Shown piece by piece: positions 59,412-64,000 of a DNA stretch of 64,000 nt. The stretch lies in contig NC_063988.1 in assembly GCF_932276165.1 (NCBI RefSeq), positions 4,092,001 to 4,156,000 of the forward strand, read 5' to 3'. The notes under the pieces are model-generated. The model did no database searches, had not been told where the DNA came from, and worked only from the letters and a program-made list of their open reading frames with translations. The translations under genes and the position numbers were made by a program. Each line of letters opens with the position of its first letter. The stretch's first letter is position 1. This DNA is from Plutella xylostella. Taxonomy: Eukaryota > Arthropoda > Insecta > Lepidoptera > Plutellidae.

Positions 59412-62400
59412 ATGAGCATGGATACAGCAATGGATTCTCTCTACGAGAGTCAAAAGAACATCTTCGAAGCCATGACCAAGCTTCTTTCTAATATGAAAAA
59501 AGACCCTGCCGATAGGCGGACTGTCGACAACTGTAGGCGGAAAATGGAAATGTTAGACTTATTATGGTCGGAGTATGACGCCAATAACAAAAAACTCCTT
59601 CCATATGAGTCTATAGAGCATCAATACTTTCAAAAAGGTGAGTTCGAATCAACAAAGAAGCTCTACCGTGACATCAAAGCATACATCGAAAACTTGGAAG
59701 GGGAGATCAAATCAAGCGCCGGCAGGACAGCAGCAGGTCAGCAACCAGCACAGCAGCAGCAGACTAAGCAACCTCCCGGAAAACCCCAACCTGGGACATC
59801 AGCACAGCAGCAGTTATCAGTCACGCAGCAGCAGGCAGTGGAGCCTGCAGCACAACCAGCGGTACAGTATAAGTCGAGAGGGACTAACAGCAAACTCGAC
59901 GACTTACTCCGTAAGCAGACAGTTAATTTCAAAGCATTCATCAGAACGGTTAATACTATAAACATCGAATCGGTTTCCGAGAAATGGGAGTTTCAGGATT
60001 TATTGAAGTCTCTGGACAGCCGGTGGACGGTGATTGACTCTCTTCACTGGGACATCATCGACGCGTTGGAAGGTGAGGAGGACGAAGCATATGAAAGTAT
60101 GTTTAGCAGACATGAGTCAACATATAATCGTATCAAAAAGGCGCTAAATTCTAAGATGTGGTCAGTCTCACACATTGAAAAGTCTACACCTACAATGGAA
60201 TTACCAGTCTTCACGGGCAGTTATCAACAATGGGTGTCATTTCGAGATCTATTTTTAGAGACCATACATAAAAATCCATCGTTATCAAGTGCACAAAAGA
60301 TGCAGTTCTTAAAAAGCAAAGTCAAAGGCGACGCCGAGCGACTCATTCAGCATTTATCAATCAGCTCAGAAAATTACAGCATCTGTTGGAAAATTTTAGA
60401 CCACCGTTACGAAAACAAGAAGTTAATTTTTACTTCACATGTCAACACTCTTCTGAATTTACCTAACATGCAAACGCCAGCATGTAACCAAATTAAAAAG
60501 TTACATGACATCACCGTGGAAAGCCTCCATGCTATTAAGAATCAAGGCGTGGACATAAGTACTTGGGATCCTCTCCTTGTGCATCTCTTATCGCAAAAAT
60601 TAGATAGCATTACGTACGGTGAATACGTCGAATCATTAGGCAACTCGCGAGAACTACCAATTCTACAGGATTTCCTAGATTTCTTGGAACTCAAATTTAT
60701 CACGATGGAATCGGCGCGTAGAAGGCAGGAATGCACACCAAAAAGCAGCAACATTCAACAACAGCCACTTCCTCATCAAGTACCTACTCAGAAATTTTCG
60801 GCAACTTCAAGCCCAAGAAAAGCATTCGTTCCCAGGAACGGCAACAACGAAAACGTGGGCAAACCATTTTTCAAGTATTCCCACGCATCAACAAGCATCA
60901 AGTGTCCGCTTTGTGAAGCCGAACACGGTTTGTTCATGTGCGACAAGTTTCTGAACATGCCGAATGATATCAAATTAAAGACACTGAACAATCATCAACT
61001 TTGCATAAATTGCTTGTATGACCATCGCGGTAAAAAGTGCATTTCGACAAAAACATGCCGGGCATGTAACAATAAGCATAACACGTTGCTACATGACGCC
61101 TTAGCAAAGCAGAAATCCCAGGAAATGCCGCCGCCAGTAACTAGAGTAGCAAATAACAGAAATAATAATTCCCATGTGTCACAGTCACAGGGTGATGCGT
61201 CGGAAATTTTACTAACTACAGCATTAATTAAGGTGACTTCAAGGGATGGAAATCAACACATTATGCGAGCCTTAATAGATCAGGGTTCCCAAATTTCCTT
61301 GATAAGTGAACGTGCAGCACAGCAACTAGGTATAAAACGTCAATCATGCAACGGAGTCATATTTGGAATAGGAGAAAAGGAGAATAATTGCAAGGGGATG
61401 CTCGACATAACTTGCCAATCATTACACAGTGACTTTGTTTTTAATGCAAGGGTAATCATAATGAATAATTTGATTAAAAATCTTCCGCAAAAAACATTCA
61501 GCAAACCAGCATGGAGCCATATATCAGATATCAATTTAGCAGATCCGGAATTCTATGTCAGCCGCCCTGTTGACATTTTATTAGGTGCGGAAATTTATTC
61601 ATTAATCATGATGGACGGAATCATTCGTGGCGATGAAACGCAACCCCTGGCTCAGTTATCGCAACTAGGGTGGATTCTTTGCGGCAGCGTGACTACTTCG
61701 TATCACTGCAACGTCGTTTTAAATCAAATAGACGACATTCAGCAGTTCTGGCACATCGAAGATATGCATGATCAAACCGAGATGTCAGCCGAAGATCAAG
61801 AATGTGTGGAATTTTATAATTCTACTACGCGTCGTCTACCCAGTGGTCGCTATGAAGTAGGGCTACCACTAAAGCTCGCTGAAGTTGAAAAATTAGGATC
61901 AACAAAAGAAACCGCCATGGCGCAATTCAGAAACTTAGAGCGTAAATTAGCAAAACAAGATTATCTAGCAGAGCAATATAAACAGTTTATGAAGGAATAT
62001 GAAGAATTAAATCACATGAAAATATCAGAAGACAGAGAGAAGAAGGGATGCTATCTCCCACATCATGCTATTCAGAAAGAGAGTGAAACAACGAAGGTGC
62101 GAGTTGTATTCAACGCAAGTAGCAAAAGTACTTCCGGTCTAAGCCTCAATGACGTCATGCACAAGGGCCCCAATCTACAACAAGATCTCATGGGACTTAT
62201 ATTGAAATGGCGACAATATCGCTATGCGTATACCAGTGATATTGCGAAGATGTACAGGCAGATTATGATGAGAGAAGCAGATCAGGAATATCAGAAAATT
62301 GTTTGGCGCAAGTCACGTGATCAACCAATACAAATATATCAATTGGCGACCTTGACCTATGGAATGAAGCCAGCTTCTTATATAGCAATGATGACCTTGA

Positions 62401-64000
62401 AGAAACTAGCAGCTGATGAACGCCAAAATTACCCGGAAGCATCAAAAATTGTAGAAAGCTCATTCTTTATGGACGACTTAGTCCATGGCGCGCACAGCAT
62501 AGAGGAAGGGAGACGAATTATTTCTGATCTTAACAATCTTCTTCAATCAGGAGCATTCACACTGAGAAAGTGGGCTTCTAACGAGCCCACACTCCTATCA
62601 GACATTCAGCAAGAACAACACAGCAACAACAACAATTATACATTCAGATCAGAAAGCACGGCGAAAACTCTAGGCCTCCAATGGAACTCCGAAAATGATA
62701 CATTCACTTTTAAAACGGACATTCACAACCACTCATCATCAAAAATAACAAAAAGAGTTCTTCTATCGGAAATATCACGGTTATTTGACCCGCTCGGTTG
62801 GATAGCACCCGTAACAACAAAGCTAAAATTGCTTTTTCAAAAGGTGTGGTTAGAGAATAATTTACAATGGAATGATCAAGTCCCCAAGGACACGCAGGAA
62901 GAATGGCTGAGATTAAAAAAGGATTTAGCTACACTAAGCGAGTTCGTGATTCCGAGATGGCTAAACAGTCTACAGGATGACGTCATAGAGTTGCATGGAT
63001 TTTGTGACTCATCTACTAAGGCTTATGCTTGCGTTATCTATGCACGCATACAGAGGGAGGGTCAGGTTTCCGTAGTGCTCGTTGCCGCCAAAACCAGATT
63101 GGTACCAAACTCAAAATCAGTGTCGCTTCCGAGATTGGAGCTATGTGGAGCGGAATTATTATCAAAGCTTATGTCTAAAGTTACAGAATGCCTACAAAAT
63201 TATCATAAAAAACTATTTGGCTGGTGTGATTCTATGGCAGTACTTGGATGGCTGCAAGGAGAGCCCCAGCGATGGAAACCATTTGTGGCAAACAGAGTTG
63301 TAAATATTATCAAAGTCATGGTACCCGAATGTTGGAGATACATAAAGACGAAAGAAAATCCCGCTGACGCGGCTAGCAGAGGCTTGACGTCATCGCAACT
63401 AAAGGAGCATTCGCTATGGTTTAATGGGCCGGCGATGTTATCAACAACAGCTGATTTGAACAAGGAGCAACAACAAGCAAACTATTCCACCAATCAGGAA
63501 ATAAAAATCACTAAGCAATCAAATGCTGTCCAAAAAGAGCCACCATCATTTAACATTTATGAGAGATTGTTTGAAAAATACAACTCATTCACTGAAATGT
63601 GCAGAAGCCTGGCATGGATTCTACGTTTGAAAATACCTAGAACAACCAAAAAAGTAAATTACCTAACATTACAAGAACTCAATCACGCAAAAATGCTCAT
63701 AATTAAATACATACAAAGAAAAGAGTTTCAGGTGGATATCGAGAGATTGGAAAATGGACTTTATCCACAAACAAACAGCAACCTATTGTGTCTCAACCCG
63801 TACTTGGGCGAGGACGGCGTGCTGCGAGTCGGAGGCCGACTACGTAACGCCAACATCGACGAGGAAACGAAACATCCCATCATAATACCATACGATAGCA
63901 AATTAACAACGTTACTTATCAATCAAGCACACGAGTTGTGTTATTGGATTATAAAGGGTAATCGAGCCACAAAGAAGGAATTGCGTCGTTGTATCACATG
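59412..64000 (+). CDS. BEL/Pao gag-pol polyprotein, partial (3' end outside window)
   Basis: The frame is open from the Met at 59412 for at least 1529 codons with no stop. Residues 100-160 are Gln-rich. A DUF1759-like gag core starts near residue 263 (ELPVFTGSYQQW). Cys/His knuckles begin near 498 (CPLCEAEHGLFMC, then CRACNNKHNTLLH). The aspartic protease-like ALIDQGSQISLI has its Asp at 623. RT follows from about 897 (RVVFNASS, TSDIAKMYRQI, TYGMKPASY) with the catalytic SFFMDDLVHG at about 1018-1027. RNase H shows GFCDSSTKAYA at about 1196 and LPRLELCGAELL. The integrase N-terminus begins near 1500. There the usual His-containing spacer between AH and YWI is missing (AHELCYWIIKG), which suggests an in-frame deletion of the zinc-binding part. 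Products serve reverse transcription and integration of the element. Confidence 0.88.
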   Translation, partial: MSMDTAMDSLYESQKNIFEAMTKLLSNMKKDPADRRTVDNCRRKMEMLDLLWSEYDANNKKLLPYESIEHQYFQKGEFESTKKLYRDIKAYIENLEGEIKSSAGRTAAGQQPAQQQQTKQPPGKPQPGTSAQQQLSVTQQQAVEPAAQPAVQYKSRGTNSKLDDLLRKQTVNFKAFIRTVNTINIESVSEKWEFQDLLKSLDSRWTVIDSLHWDIIDALEGEEDEAYESMFSRHESTYNRIKKALNSKMWSVSHIEKSTPTMELPVFTGSYQQWVSFRDLFLETIHKNPSLSSAQKMQFLKSKVKGDAERLIQHLSISSENYSICWKILDHRYENKKLIFTSHVNTLLNLPNMQTPACNQIKKLHDITVESLHAIKNQGVDISTWDPLLVHLLSQKLDSITYGEYVESLGNSRELPILQDFLDFLELKFITMESARRRQECTPKSSNIQQQPLPHQVPTQKFSATSSPRKAFVPRNGNNENVGKPFFKYSHASTSIKCPLCEAEHGLFMCDKFLNMPNDIKLKTLNNHQLCINCLYDHRGKKCISTKTCRACNNKHNTLLHDALAKQKSQEMPPPVTRVANNRNNNSHVSQSQGDASEILLTTALIKVTSRDGNQHIMRALIDQGSQISLISERAAQQLGIKRQSCNGVIFGIGEKENNCKGMLDITCQSLHSDFVFNARVIIMNNLIKNLPQKTFSKPAWSHISDINLADPEFYVSRPVDILLGAEIYSLIMMDGIIRGDETQPLAQLSQLGWILCGSVTTSYHCNVVLNQIDDIQQFWHIEDMHDQTEMSAEDQECVEFYNSTTRRLPSGRYEVGLPLKLAEVEKLGSTKETAMAQFRNLERKLAKQDYLAEQYKQFMKEYEELNHMKISEDREKKGCYLPHHAIQKESETTKVRVVFNASSKSTSGLSLNDVMHKGPNLQQDLMGLILKWRQYRYAYTSDIAKMYRQIMMREADQEYQKIVWRKSRDQPIQIYQLATLTYGMKPASYIAMMTLKKLAADERQNYPEASKIVESSFFMDDLVHGAHSIEEGRRIISDLNNLLQSGAFTLRKWASNEPTLLSDIQQEQHSNNNNYTFRSESTAKTLGLQWNSENDTFTFKTDIHNHSSSKITKRVLLSEISRLFDPLGWIAPVTTKLKLLFQKVWLENNLQWNDQVPKDTQEEWLRLKKDLATLSEFVIPRWLNSLQDDVIELHGFCDSSTKAYACVIYARIQREGQVSVVLVAAKTRLVPNSKSVSLPRLELCGAELLSKLMSKVTECLQNYHKKLFGWCDSMAVLGWLQGEPQRWKPFVANRVVNIIKVMVPECWRYIKTKENPADAASRGLTSSQLKEHSLWFNGPAMLSTTADLNKEQQQANYSTNQEIKITKQSNAVQKEPPSFNIYERLFEKYNSFTEMCRSLAWILRLKIPRTTKKVNYLTLQELNHAKMLIIKYIQRKEFQVDIERLENGLYPQTNSNLLCLNPYLGEDGVLRVGGRLRNANIDEETKHPIIIPYDSKLTTLLINQAHELCYWIIKGNRATKKELRRCIT

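Larger units (their letters stand above)
58924..64000 (+). mobile_element. BEL/Pao LTR retrotransposon (runs off the window)
   Basis: Probable 5' LTR, primer-binding site, a 244-bp leader, then a single gag-pol frame in BEL order: gag with zinc knuckles, protease, RT, RNase H, integrase. The lack of stops or frameshifts over 4.6 kb suggests a young copy. The 3' part is not visible. Confidence 0.9.

Noticed and set aside
1..64000. CRISPR arrays, bacterial defence systems, rRNA or other prokaryotic features
   Set aside because: The window is eukaryotic nuclear DNA. The regular repeats present are explained by exon duplication, SINEs, foldback elements and microsatellites.

Overview
The window looks like lepidopteran (moth or butterfly) nuclear DNA. 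The evidence is compact GT-AG exons that are GC-richer than their AT-rich introns, tRNA-headed SINEs, many short foldback DNA elements, RTE-type repeats ending in GAT runs, and frequent 'taggtacctac'-like words. Species assignment is inference. No CRISPR array, operon or bacterial feature is present.

Gene-dense left part (1-29 kb). Six host genes can be rebuilt exon by exon with consistent splice phases: LAPTM4 (minus, 6 exons, 317 aa), LAMTOR4 (plus, 2 exons, 98 aa), RFT1 (plus, single exon, 559 aa), CCZ1 (minus, 11 exons, 451 aa), an EFHC2-like protein (plus, 16 exons, 728 aa) and the dual oxidase maturation factor moladietz/DUOXA (minus, 9 coding exons, 431 aa). LAPTM4/LAMTOR4 and CCZ1/EFHC2 are head-to-head pairs. 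RFT1/CCZ1 and EFHC2/mol are tail-to-tail pairs. Three of the first four genes (LAPTM4, LAMTOR4, CCZ1) act at the late endosome/lysosome. RFT1 begins only 14 nt after the LAMTOR4 stop codon, which suggests a dicistronic or nested transcription unit.

Gene-poor middle (29-59 kb). I see no confident host gene here. The region may be the 5' intron/upstream region of mol, whose start codon sits just after a splice acceptor. It holds two tRNA-derived SINEs, several foldback DNA elements, a Tc1/mariner-like MITE, a 5'-truncated RTE-like LINE with a perfect 13-bp target-site duplication, a degraded RNase-H-type LINE tail, a 1.13-kb terminal-inverted-repeat element and a few GC-rich islands. One orphan candidate terminal exon lies near 38.9 kb.

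Right end (58.9-64 kb). A BEL/Pao LTR retrotransposon lies on the plus strand. A probable 5' LTR and primer-binding site precede one uninterrupted gag-pol reading frame that runs off the window, so its integrase C-terminus and 3' LTR are not visible.

The most unusual structures are the LAMTOR4-RFT1 gap, a 168-bp tandem array at the end of mol exon 6 that multiplies its 5' splice site, and a duplicated exon start in the LAPTM4 intron. I found no convincing wholly new biological system.
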